From: Ruegeria atlantica
GTDB lineage: Bacteria; Pseudomonadota; Alphaproteobacteria; Rhodobacterales; Rhodobacteraceae
DNA length: 64,000 bases
Assembly: GCF_013033965.1 (NCBI RefSeq)
Contig: NZ_WQFE01000003.1
Span: 124,001 to 188,000, forward strand
Direction: 5' to 3'
In this document: in pieces, positions 1 through 7,659 of the stretch
Position numbering within the stretch: position 1 is the first letter of the stretch
How the letters are laid out: each line of letters begins with the position of its first letter
Program-made: the position numbers and the translations under genes
Notes under the pieces: generated by a model
What the model was told of the DNA's origin: nothing
Seen by the model: only the letters and a program-made list of their open reading frames with translations
Database searches by the model: none

Positions 1-2
1 CA

Positions 3-134
3 GGGCGGATAACGGATGTGATCGACAGCCCTCTGCCGAAAGAGCGGCCGTTAGATATTCGCGACACGCCTGAGTTCATAGAAGTCGCTCATCGCGTGCG
101 CGAAGGCCTGCGGGCGGGGCATACAGATGACTAG
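3..134 (+). CDS. ABC transporter ATP-binding protein, C-terminal fragment
   Basis: An open frame enters from the left edge and stops at TAG 132-134, giving 43 residues (GRITDVIDSPLPKERP at its start). The pattern GRI, then a proline/arginine-rich stretch, then a TPEF-like helix and a final helix is typical of the last residues of NitT/TauT-type ABC ATPases. The Walker motifs would lie outside the window. Its stop codon overlaps the start of the following permease, which supports one translationally coupled operon. The family call rests on a short tail and on the neighbours. Confidence 0.7.
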   Translation, partial: GRITDVIDSPLPKERPLDIRDTPEFIEVAHRVREGLRAGHTDD

Positions 135-1059
135 TGCGGGGATCAGAGCTGTCTGGGCTGTCCTTACTGTCGTGGGCGTCATTATCCTGTTTTGGTACGC
201 CGCTAGCGTGCCAATGAACATCAAGGGCGTCCTGACGGAATTTGAACGGGCAGGAGAGCAGGTCGATCCGCCCAAGGCGGTTGATCGGCGCGATATGAGC
301 GAGTTTGAACTGGTATTCGACAATCCTTACGCCATCGATGAGACTTGGGACCAAGACCGACCACGCTTGCCCGCTCCGCATCAGGTGGCTGAAGAGTTGT
401 GGGAAACAACAGTCGAGAAGAAAATCACCTCGAAAAGATCATTGATCTATCATGCCTGGGTGACACTCAGTGCCACTATGCTGGGCTTTGCGATTGGCAC
501 GGGGTTGGGCATTCTGCTGGCCGTGGGGATTGTGCATAGCCGTGTGATGGACCTATCCGTGATGCCTTGGGCCATCGTCAGCCAGACCATCCCCATCATC
601 GCGCTGGCACCGATGATCATCGTGGTGTTGTACTCGATCGGCATTCAGGGGATCATCCCCAAAGCAATCATCTCGGCCTATCTGAGCTTTTTTCCTGTCG
701 TGGTCGGTATGGTGAAAGGGCTGCGCAGCCCCGACGCAATGCAACTGGATCTGCTGCGCACCTATAATGCCAGCCGGTCTCAGGGGTTTTGGAAACTGCG
801 TTTGCCGGCCTCGATGCCGTATCTGTTTACCTCATTGAAGATTGGTATCGCAGCATCATTAGTGGGGGCTATCGTGGGTGAGTTGCCGACGGGTGCCGTC
901 GCCGGGCTGGGTGCGCGCTTGCTGGCAGGCAGCTACTATGGCCAGACGGTTCAAATCTGGTCCGCATTGTTTGCAGCAGCTATTCTGGCGGCCTGTCTGG
1001 TCGGGTTGCTTGGGGTTCTTGAACGCTTGGTGCTAAAGCGGATGGGGATGTCGCAATGA
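127..1059 (+). CDS. ABC transporter permease (NitT/TauT type)
   Basis: This 310-residue inner-membrane permease carries a BPD_transp_1 domain. One membrane helix lies at about residues 8-28. About 80 polar residues follow, and then a five- to six-helix permease core from about residue 110. The coupling loop that docks on the ATPase lies near residues 205-235 (LLRTYNASRSQ...LRLPASMPYLF). The start overlaps the end of the ATPase by 8 bp and the end overlaps the next permease by 4 bp. The long polar insert after the first helix is unusual for this family, whose members are usually about 250 residues. Confidence 0.9.
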   Translation: MTSAGIRAVWAVLTVVGVIILFWYAASVPMNIKGVLTEFERAGEQVDPPKAVDRRDMSEFELVFDNPYAIDETWDQDRPRLPAPHQVAEELWETTVEKKITSKRSLIYHAWVTLSATMLGFAIGTGLGILLAVGIVHSRVMDLSVMPWAIVSQTIPIIALAPMIIVVLYSIGIQGIIPKAIISAYLSFFPVVVGMVKGLRSPDAMQLDLLRTYNASRSQGFWKLRLPASMPYLFTSLKIGIAASLVGAIVGELPTGAVAGLGARLLAGSYYGQTVQIWSALFAAAILAACLVGLLGVLERLVLKRMGMSQ

Positions 1060-1901
1060 TCCTTGTTCTCTTTGCAGTTTTCCTGTGGCTATTTGGTTGG
1101 TGGTTGAACAGCCGTCTCGCCAGCGGACCTCAGGCTGATAGCCGCGCGGTTCGTTTTTTGGCACCGATGATATTTGGCCTGACCATCATCGCTATGTGGG
1201 AGCTGGTGGTCCGAGGGCTCGATGTTCCCTTGGTCATTCTGCCAGCGCCGTCCGTTATTGCGGTGCGTTTTGCCGACAGCCTTCCGATCCTTTGGGCCGA
1301 CTTTGTGCAAACCATCATCAAGGGGGCACTCAGCGGCTATCTAATCGGCTGCAGTGCAGCATTTCTGATGGCTATCGCTGTGGATCGCTGGGATTTCTTG
1401 CGCTTGGGGCTGCTGCCTGTTGGGAACTTTGTCGCCGCGCTGCCCATTGTCGGTACGGCGCCCATTCTGGTGATGTGGTTTGGGTTTGACTGGCATTCCA
1501 AGGCAGCTGTTGTTGTGGTGATGGTGTTCTTCCCGATGCTTGTGAATACCGTGGCGGGTCTGCGCGAGGCTACGGCCATGCAACGTGACCTGATGGAGAC
1601 CTATGCGGCGACATATTGGCAGAGCTTCCTCAAACTAAGGTTACCTGCCGCGATGCCCTTTATCTTCAACGGCTTAAAGATTTCTACCACCCTGGCGTTG
1701 ATCGGCGCTATCGTGGCAGAGTTCTTTGGCTCACCCACGCTTGGCATGGGCTTTCGGATTTCAACCAGTGTCGGACAATTGTCGCTGGATATGGTCTGGG
1801 CCGAGATTGTGGTGGCCGCATTGGCCGGGACCGCGTTTTATGGGCTGGTCGCAATGATAGAGAAGGCGGTGACATTCTGGCACCCGTCCCAACGCGGATA
1901 A
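1056..1901 (+). CDS. ABC transporter permease (NitT/TauT type), second subunit
   Basis: This 281-residue permease begins inside the stop codon of the preceding permease (ATGA overlap). It has an N-terminal helix, a second near residue 38, then the BPD_transp_1 core. The EAA-like cytoplasmic loop reads LMETYAATYWQSFLKLRLPA. Together with the upstream permease it would form the heterodimeric channel of an importer served by the binding protein that follows. Two different permeases per importer is the ThiXYZ/RibXY-like arrangement rather than the usual homodimer of SsuC/TauC. Confidence 0.9.
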   Translation: MILVLFAVFLWLFGWWLNSRLASGPQADSRAVRFLAPMIFGLTIIAMWELVVRGLDVPLVILPAPSVIAVRFADSLPILWADFVQTIIKGALSGYLIGCSAAFLMAIAVDRWDFLRLGLLPVGNFVAALPIVGTAPILVMWFGFDWHSKAAVVVVMVFFPMLVNTVAGLREATAMQRDLMETYAATYWQSFLKLRLPAAMPFIFNGLKISTTLALIGAIVAEFFGSPTLGMGFRISTSVGQLSLDMVWAEIVVAALAGTAFYGLVAMIEKAVTFWHPSQRG

Positions 1902-1953
1902 CAAAAGGAATTCAACAGACCCCAATAAGGGGCGCCAACAGCAACTAGGAGAG

Positions 1954-2949
1954 ATGAAGATGAATAAGCTACTCAGCGGGGCAATTGCTGCCTTTAGCCT
2001 GGCCGCCAGTTCGGCCCTTGCTGCGGATGAGGTGACGCTGCAACTGAAATGGGTCACTCAGGCGCAGTTCGCGGGTTATTACGTCGCTAAAGACAAGGGG
2101 TTCTATGAAGAAGAGGGGTTGGATGTCACCATTCTGCCGGGTGGCCCTGACATCGCACCGACGCAGGTGATCGCTGGTGGGGGCGCTGACGTGACCGTTG
2201 AATGGATGCCCGCCGCGCTGGCCGCACGGGAGAAGGGCTTGCCTCTGGTGAACATCGCGCAGCCGTTCAAAAGTTCGGGCATGATGCTGACTTGCTGGAA
2301 GGATGCCGGGATTTCTTCGCCCGAAGACCTTAAGAACCGCACGCTGGGCGTTTGGTTCTTTGGCAACGAATTCCCGTTCATGAGTTGGATGAGCCAACTT
2401 GGCATCGACACTGGCGGCAAAAGCGAAAGCGGTGTGGAAGTTCTGAAACAGGGCTTCAACGTCGACCCGCTGCTGCAACGTCAGGCGGATTGCATCAGCA
2501 CCATGACCTATAACGAATACTGGCAGGTCATCGATGCGGGTGTCGCCCCTGAAGAGTTGGTGACCTTCAAGTATGAGGATCAGGGCGTAGCGACGCTCGA
2601 AGATGGTCTATACGTGCTGGAAGAAAACCTGAGCGACGCGGCATTCGTCGACAAGATGGAGCGCTTCGTCCGTGCCTCCATGAAAGGTTGGAAATATGCC
2701 GAGGAGCATCCGGAAGAGGCGGCCGATATCGTGCTTGAGAACGACGCCACCGGTGCCCAGACAGAAGAGCATCAAAAGCGCATGATGGGGGAAATCGCCA
2801 AGCTGACCTCTGGGTCGAACGGCGCATTGGACCCCGCCGATTTTGAGCGCACCGTTGCCACTTTGTTGGCGGGTGGGTCTGACCCGGTCATCACCAAACA
2901 ACCGGATGGCGCTTGGACACATCAGATCACGGATGCCGCTCTGAACTGA
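1954..2949 (+). CDS. ABC transporter substrate-binding protein, NMT1/THI5-like
   Basis: This is a periplasmic binding protein of about 330 residues with a Sec signal peptide ending near SSALA-ADEV. The mature start (LQLKWVTQAQFAGYYVAKDK, then GFYEEEGLDV and PGGPDI) is the classic NMT1/THI5 family opening. These proteins bind pyrimidine (thiamine precursor) or flavin-like ligands. Substrate cannot be decided between the HMP/FAMP and riboflavin type without a tree. AGGAG at 1947-1951 lies only 2 bases from ATG 1954 but 8 from ATG 1960, so translation may begin at 1960. It is the last gene of the importer operon and is followed by a terminator. Confidence 0.85.
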   Translation: MKMNKLLSGAIAAFSLAASSALAADEVTLQLKWVTQAQFAGYYVAKDKGFYEEEGLDVTILPGGPDIAPTQVIAGGGADVTVEWMPAALAAREKGLPLVNIAQPFKSSGMMLTCWKDAGISSPEDLKNRTLGVWFFGNEFPFMSWMSQLGIDTGGKSESGVEVLKQGFNVDPLLQRQADCISTMTYNEYWQVIDAGVAPEELVTFKYEDQGVATLEDGLYVLEENLSDAAFVDKMERFVRASMKGWKYAEEHPEEAADIVLENDATGAQTEEHQKRMMGEIAKLTSGSNGALDPADFERTVATLLAGGSDPVITKQPDGAWTHQITDAALN

Positions 2950-2972
2950 TCTCTATCGCACTGCGAATTTGG

Positions 2973-3006
2973 CGCGGTCCCAATTGGGGCCGCGTTTCCT
3001 GTTTCT
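2973..3006 (+). terminator. Rho-independent terminator after the binding-protein gene
   Basis: A 9-bp stem (CGCGGTCCC, loop AATT, GGGGCCGCG, with one G-T pair) is followed by the T-rich run TTTCCTGTTTC. It lies 24 bases after the stop codon of the preceding gene. Confidence 0.7.
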
Positions 3007-3069
3007 TGTGTCGGAATCGTGTCTGTACTTGAGTTAGAAAAAGCGTAGAATTCTATGAATAACAGCGCA

Positions 3070-3081
3070 TTTCGTACGAAA
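3070..3081. promoter_or_regulatory. Perfect palindrome upstream of tupB, candidate operator
   Basis: TTTCGTACGAAA is a perfect 12-bp palindrome ending 20 bases before the tupB start. Its place between promoter and start codon fits an operator for a regulator of tungstate uptake, possibly the HTH/sensor protein at 5385-6257. The palindrome is directly visible; the assignment is inference. Confidence 0.4.
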
Positions 3082-3101
3082 CGTCAGATTGATCGGATAA
3101 A

Positions 3102-3815
3102 ATGCAGGGTTTTGCAGTTGAATTCAGCGCCGCGATCGCTCTGATCCTGAATGGGGATCCAGAGCTTTGGGCGATTGTGCTGCTGTCCCTGAAAGTTTCC
3201 ATTTTCGCGGTCCTGATTTCTGCTTTGATTGGCATGCCTGTTGGCGCTGCATTGGCCGTTGCGCGTTTTCCTGGGCGACGGGTGTTGATCATTCTCATGA
3301 ATGCACTGATGGGCTTCCCGCCGGTTGTCGTGGGTTTGCTGGTCTATCTGATGTTATCGCGGTCGGGACCTTTGGGGGTTCTTGAACTGCTCTACACACC
3401 GACCGCGATGATCATTGCGCAGGTCGTTCTGGTGACGCCAATCGTTGCCGCCTTGACGCGGCAGGTGGTTGAGATGTTGGCCGAGGAATACTCGGAACAA
3501 CTCCGGTCCTTGGGTGTATCGCGTCTGGCCTCTGTTCCGGTGCTGCTGTGGGACGCGCGGTTGGCATTGGTCACGGCCTTGTTGGCCGGATTTGGCCGCG
3601 CCATTGCAGAGGTTGGGGCGGTAATAATCGTTGGCGGCAACATCAACCACGTGACGCGGGTGATGACGACGACCATCGCTTTGGAGACCTCCAAGGGCAA
3701 TCTGGCGCTGGCGCTGGCGCTCGGCGCAATACTGATCGGTATCGCCGTGGCGGTAAACGCCATGGTCAGCACGCTCAGCCTGCGCGCTGAGCGGGAGGGA
3801 TTGCGCCATGCGTGA
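3102..3815 (+). CDS. tupB: Tungstate ABC transporter permease TupB
   Basis: This 237-residue permease has about five membrane helices and a BPD_transp_1 core. The coupling loop is around residues 125-150 (EEYSEQLRSLGVSRL). The pattern GFGRAIAEVGAVIIVGGNI toward the C terminus is characteristic of the TupB/WtpB-like tungstate permeases. It overlaps tupC by 8 bp. The ribosome-binding site is weak (CGGAT directly before the start), so poor initiation or another start is possible. TupB forms the membrane channel for tungstate oxyanion import with TupC and TupA. Confidence 0.9.
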   Translation: MQGFAVEFSAAIALILNGDPELWAIVLLSLKVSIFAVLISALIGMPVGAALAVARFPGRRVLIILMNALMGFPPVVVGLLVYLMLSRSGPLGVLELLYTPTAMIIAQVVLVTPIVAALTRQVVEMLAEEYSEQLRSLGVSRLASVPVLLWDARLALVTALLAGFGRAIAEVGAVIIVGGNINHVTRVMTTTIALETSKGNLALALALGAILIGIAVAVNAMVSTLSLRAEREGLRHA

Positions 3816-4542
3816 TCTGGTCTCTGAAATGGCACGGCACATCACCGTAAAAGGCGTGCAGATAGCGCGCAACGGAAGCGCGTTGCTGGACGTTCCGCAC
3901 CTGACATTGGGCGGCCCGGGACCGACCCTGATCCTTGGGCCGAATGGCGCTGGAAAAAGCCTATTGCTGCGGTGTCTGCACGGATTGATCGTGCCCGACA
4001 AAGGGCATGTCGAACAGGGCGGTGTCCTTCTGAATGCCAATCATAAGGCGCGGCAGGCAATGGTTTTCCAGCAGCCTGTTCTGCTGCGCCGGTCCGTTGC
4101 AGCCAATCTGGACTTTGTTCTGAAACGGCAGGGCATGCCGCGTGCAGCCCGCAAGATGCGTATCGCTGAACTGCTGGTCGAAGGCGGGTTGGAAGGTAAA
4201 GCACGGCAGTCGGCCAGATCCCTGTCAGGTGGTGAAGCGCAGCGGCTGGCCATCCTGCGTGCACTGGCGCTGGACCCGGACACCTTGTTTCTTGACGAAC
4301 CTACCAGCGCGCTGGACCCCAGTGCCACTCAGGTGATTGAACGAATGATCCTGCGCGCATCGGCGAGCGGGGTGCGCATTGTCATGGTCACCCATGACAT
4401 CGGACAGGCGCGTCGACTGGCATCGGACATCGTCATGATGCAGGGTGGTCACGTCGTTGAACACGGAGCTGCGCGTCAGGTATTGGACGACCCGCAAAGC
4501 GATGCCTCGCGCCGGTATCTGGCAGGCGGTTTGGTAACATAA
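3808..4542 (+). CDS. tupC: Tungstate ABC transporter ATP-binding protein TupC
   Basis: This 244-residue cytoplasmic ABC ATPase shows Walker A GPNGAGKS (about residues 45-52), signature LSGGEAQRLAILRAL and Walker B LFLDEPTSALD, followed by the switch histidine in VTHD. It lacks the C-terminal TOBE domain of ModC-type molybdate ATPases, as expected for TupC. A strong ribosome-binding site (GGGAGGG at 3793-3799) precedes the ATG. It sits between tupB and tupA. Confidence 0.92.
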   Translation: MRDLVSEMARHITVKGVQIARNGSALLDVPHLTLGGPGPTLILGPNGAGKSLLLRCLHGLIVPDKGHVEQGGVLLNANHKARQAMVFQQPVLLRRSVAANLDFVLKRQGMPRAARKMRIAELLVEGGLEGKARQSARSLSGGEAQRLAILRALALDPDTLFLDEPTSALDPSATQVIERMILRASASGVRIVMVTHDIGQARRLASDIVMMQGGHVVEHGAARQVLDDPQSDASRRYLAGGLVT

Positions 4543-4562
4543 CAGTAGTTTTGGAGATCGGA

Positions 4563-5378
4563 ATGATCCGGAATTTCCTTCGGGCAGCATTGGTTTCACT
4601 TGGCCTGTTTGCAGGCCCGGCTTTTGCCGAAGAACCGTTTATTGTGGTGCAATCAACAACATCGACCCAAAACTCGGGACTGCTGGATTCCATCCTTCCC
4701 TGGTTCGAAGCGGAAACCGGGATCGATGTGCGCGTTGTAGCCGTTGGCACGGGTCAGGCGATCCGGAATGCGATCAATGGCGACGGTGATGTTCTGCTGG
4801 TCCATGCTACGGCCGACGAAGAACAGTTTGTCGAAGATGGCTGGGGCGTGGAACGCTTCGATGTGATGTATAACGACTTTGTTCTTGTTGGGCCCAAGTC
4901 AGACCCGGCCAAGGTGAAGGGCGGATCGAACATTGTGGCCGCCTTGACCGCGATATCAGAGGCTGAAGTTCCTTTTGCGTCTCGTGGTGACGACAGCGGT
5001 ACACATAAGGCCGAAATAGGACACTGGGATGCTGCCGGAGTGGATCCGGCTGCGGCATCGGGAACTTGGTACCGCGAGACGGGTTCCGGTATGGGCGCGA
5101 CGTTAAATGTGGCCAGTGGCATGGACGCTTATGCACTGACGGATCGTGCGACGTGGGAATCCTTTGGCAACCGTGGAAACCTTGAGGTGTTGGTCGAAGG
5201 CGATCCGCGCTTGTTCAATCAATACGGCGTCATTCTGGTGAACCCCGAAAAGCATGCGGGTGTTCGGGCCGCGGCAGGGCAGCGGTTCATTGATTGGCTG
5301 ATCGGTCCGGACGGGCAAACTGCCATCGAGGCTTTTCAGTTGAATGGTCAGCAGCTGTTCTTTCCGAACGCAAAGTAA
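4563..5378 (+). CDS. tupA: Tungstate-binding periplasmic protein TupA
   Basis: This 271-residue binding protein has a signal peptide cut near AFA-EE (residue 22). The ligand loop STTST lies at residues 31-35, followed by NSGLLDSILPWFEAETGI, the signature opening of TupA. A second ligand segment (SRGDDSGTH) occurs near residue 140. TupA binds tungstate with very high affinity and delivers it to TupB/TupC. ATG 4563 is preferred because GGAG at 4553-4556 lies 6 bases upstream; the upstream TTG at 4551 overlaps that site. The gene converges with the downstream regulator, 6 bp apart. Tungstate rather than molybdate is inferred from family type and the neighbouring FDH. Confidence 0.93.
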   Translation: MIRNFLRAALVSLGLFAGPAFAEEPFIVVQSTTSTQNSGLLDSILPWFEAETGIDVRVVAVGTGQAIRNAINGDGDVLLVHATADEEQFVEDGWGVERFDVMYNDFVLVGPKSDPAKVKGGSNIVAALTAISEAEVPFASRGDDSGTHKAEIGHWDAAGVDPAAASGTWYRETGSGMGATLNVASGMDAYALTDRATWESFGNRGNLEVLVEGDPRLFNQYGVILVNPEKHAGVRAAAGQRFIDWLIGPDGQTAIEAFQLNGQQLFFPNAK

Positions 5379-5384
5379 GAACGT

Positions 5385-6257
5385 TCACCCACTGGCGCCA
5401 TTGTGGTGAATCGTTCCCAGACCGGACAAGTCATACCCACCAAACTCATTGGCGCGAATTTGGAACCGCTCGGACTGCACAAAGCTGAGCAGTTTCAGCA
5501 TGGGGTCGTCGAAATAAGCCCGTCGCCAGATCGCCAGATCCAGACGTTCGGAATGCGTGGGAACAAACCCCAGATCGTACAGCCCGGCCAAAGCGCCCAG
5601 CCCGAAGCCCGCCTCGGCCTTGCCGTCATGCAGGGCGATGGCCAATTCTTCCTCGGTCCGGGCGCAGATGGGCAGGGTTTCCAGATCGTCGTGTGTCATG
5701 TCATGAGCGTCCAGTTGTGCGTCGAACAACCGTTGGCTTGCCGCGCTGTCCTGACGCAGGATGACACGTCGACCTTTTAGCTGTTCAAATCCCTGGATAT
5801 CCGATGTTCCCGGCGCCAGCAGCAAACCTCTCTGGCGATGAGCAATTTCGAAAAGAACGACCGGGGCCTCACCCAAGGCGTCCTTAAGGGTTTGGGTGTT
5901 GAACCCACCATCCTCATGAATATGCAGTGCTGCCGCCTGCGCGCTACGCTCCTGCAGGCGGGTCAGGCCGTCGAAAGAGCCGTCGTAATATGTCGCCAAT
6001 CCGGAACCGCTTTCGCGTAATGCCCAATCCAATAGCGGGTCATGACTACCCGCGACAATCGGGGGCAGGGGCGGTTCCGCCACCTGTGGACCGGAGCGCG
6101 AAGCGTTCAGCCAGGCAATCACTTCAGCCCGCGGGAACAGAAGTTTACCCATGGCGCGCACACAAGGAACCTCGCCCGATGAGGCAAGATCATAGGCCTT
6201 CCGCTCGCCAATGCGCAGCAGGTCGGCCAGTTCTTTGGTGGTCAGGTATTCGGACAT
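5385..6257 (-). CDS. HTH (excisionase-type) regulator with binding-protein-like sensor domain
   Basis: This 290-residue cytoplasmic protein begins with an excisionase/MerR-like winged helix (LTTKELADLLRIGERKAYDL, residues 5-24, then R-A-E-V-I-A-W-L near 48-55). From about residue 80 it continues into a PBP_like domain, with no signal peptide. Such fusions act as one-component regulators that sense an oxyanion or cofactor precursor. It is convergent with tupA and begins directly after a 41-aa gene of the FDH operon, so it probably controls tungstate uptake or FDH synthesis. The ligand is inferred from position only. Confidence 0.8.
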   Translation of the reverse strand: MSEYLTTKELADLLRIGERKAYDLASSGEVPCVRAMGKLLFPRAEVIAWLNASRSGPQVAEPPLPPIVAGSHDPLLDWALRESGSGLATYYDGSFDGLTRLQERSAQAAALHIHEDGGFNTQTLKDALGEAPVVLFEIAHRQRGLLLAPGTSDIQGFEQLKGRRVILRQDSAASQRLFDAQLDAHDMTHDDLETLPICARTEEELAIALHDGKAEAGFGLGALAGLYDLGFVPTHSERLDLAIWRRAYFDDPMLKLLSFVQSERFQIRANEFGGYDLSGLGTIHHNGASG

Positions 6258-6383
6258 TCAGTCGAGACGCACAGCCGAGCCGGTCCCTGCATCTGCTGCA
6301 CTGAAACCGATCTGTTGCAGCGCAAATGGCGCGGCGACAGTTATCATCGCCATTACGGCGACAGCTGCAAGAAAGGCTTTCAT
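6258..6383 (-). CDS. Small membrane or secreted protein (41 aa) of the FDH cluster
   Basis: This reading frame runs from ATG at 6383 to TGA at 6258 and encodes 41 residues, opening MKAFLAAVAVMAM and ending with a short polar tail (SAVRLD). It has one hydrophobic segment (about residues 3-23) that could be a signal peptide or membrane anchor. A strong GGAGGAG lies 3 bases before the ATG. It follows the WD40-cytochrome gene by 13 bp and abuts the regulator gene, so it is co-transcribed. No function is known to me; a small subunit or assembly factor of the FDH complex is the likely role. Confidence 0.75.
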   Translation of the reverse strand: MKAFLAAVAVMAMITVAAPFALQQIGFSAADAGTGSAVRLD

Positions 6384-6396
6384 AGTCTCCTCCAGC

Positions 6397-7659
6397 TCAG
6401 TTTTCCGGTGCCGTTGCGCGGCGCAAGAAGGCGATCAGGTCGTCCCGGTCCTGGGGTTGAGTAATCCGTTGCATCGGCATCTTCGACCCCGGGATGTAAT
6501 GGTCCGGCCCTTCGTCAAACAGAGCGTTTATCGTTTCTTCATTCCAAACGATATCAGAGTCTTGCAGCGTGTCCGAGTAAAAATATCCCGGTAGCGTACC
6601 TGCCTTGCGCCCAAACACGCCATGCAGCGTCGGACCTGCACGGCGTTGACCATCTGGCGTCAGGCTATGGCAAATGGAACACTTACGGGCAAACTGGCGT
6701 TCACCGTTTTCCATTTCCTTGGGGTCTTTCAAAAAGCTGGGTTCGGTAGATGCCATTTGCTCCTGATCCCCCAGCGCGGCGACCGGCCAGCTATACATGG
6801 CCTCATCAATACCGCCAGCATGCAGGTTCTCACCATCAGGGGAAAAGGCCAGCGCCCAGACCGGGCCGCGCAGTGTGGCGCGGAAGTCCTGTGCAATGCG
6901 CCAATCTACCGTGTCGATCACCATGATATAGCCTTCGCCGTCCCCCACAGCCAAACTGCTTCGATCCGGGCTGAGGGCCAAGGCAAGGATCGGTCGGCGT
7001 TCCAGCGTAAAGTCACGTTCGTCACCGTTGGTCAGGTCAAGAATGCGGGTGACGCCGTCGACTGCACCGTACGCGATCCAGTTGTCTGCCTCGTTCAGAA
7101 CCAATTCGTTGATGCCAAAGCCGTGTTCAACCAAGCGATCCATCTCCTGACCGCTTGCTACATCCCAAAGGCGCAATGCCCCATCAACACCGCCGGAATA
7201 GAGGTGCGATCCATCCGACGAAAACTGCACGGCGTTCACGCCGCTACCGGTCGGTCCGAGCGTAACCGGGGTTGAACCGTCGACCGGCCACACGCCGATC
7301 GTGCCGTCCCAACTGGCCGTTGCCACATGGGTTTTAGACGCGGCGATACCGACGATCTTGCCCTTATGTTGTCCCACGACCTGACCACCGGGCCATTTGC
7401 GAAGGGTGAAATCGTCTCCGGCTGAATAGATCGCAGTGCCGTTGAATACCACGGAATTGACGGCGGCTTCGTGGCCTTCCAGCCATTTCGGAGATTGCCC
7501 GGTCCACACGCCGACCGAATTGTCGAAGCTGGCGGTGGCGATCCTGCCGTCCGAGGCTGTGGCGATGCCCATGATCGGCCCGCCGTGGCCCTTGAGCGTA
7601 AAGAACTCGGCCATCGCGGGCAGGGGCACCAACGCCAGGACCAGAGCAAGCCCGCGCAT
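6397..7659 (-). CDS. WD40 beta-propeller fused to cytochrome c, FDH-associated
   Basis: This is a 420-residue exported protein with a signal peptide cut near PAMA-EF (residue 17). Residues 18-300 hold seven WD40-like blades; blade starts include LKGHGGPIMG, LEGHEAAVNS and LRGPVWALAFSPDG, so the propeller is complete. A C-terminal class I cytochrome c domain has haem motif CSICH at 327-331 and the distal Met in GSKM (about residue 394). Its start abuts the stop of the FDH gamma gene. It probably takes electrons from the FDH membrane subunit or holds a partner in the periplasm. WD40 domains are uncommon in bacterial periplasms. Confidence 0.88.
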   Translation of the reverse strand: MRGLALVLALVPLPAMAEFFTLKGHGGPIMGIATASDGRIATASFDNSVGVWTGQSPKWLEGHEAAVNSVVFNGTAIYSAGDDFTLRKWPGGQVVGQHKGKIVGIAASKTHVATASWDGTIGVWPVDGSTPVTLGPTGSGVNAVQFSSDGSHLYSGGVDGALRLWDVASGQEMDRLVEHGFGINELVLNEADNWIAYGAVDGVTRILDLTNGDERDFTLERRPILALALSPDRSSLAVGDGEGYIMVIDTVDWRIAQDFRATLRGPVWALAFSPDGENLHAGGIDEAMYSWPVAALGDQEQMASTEPSFLKDPKEMENGERQFARKCSICHSLTPDGQRRAGPTLHGVFGRKAGTLPGYFYSDTLQDSDIVWNEETINALFDEGPDHYIPGSKMPMQRITQPQDRDDLIAFLRRATAPEN

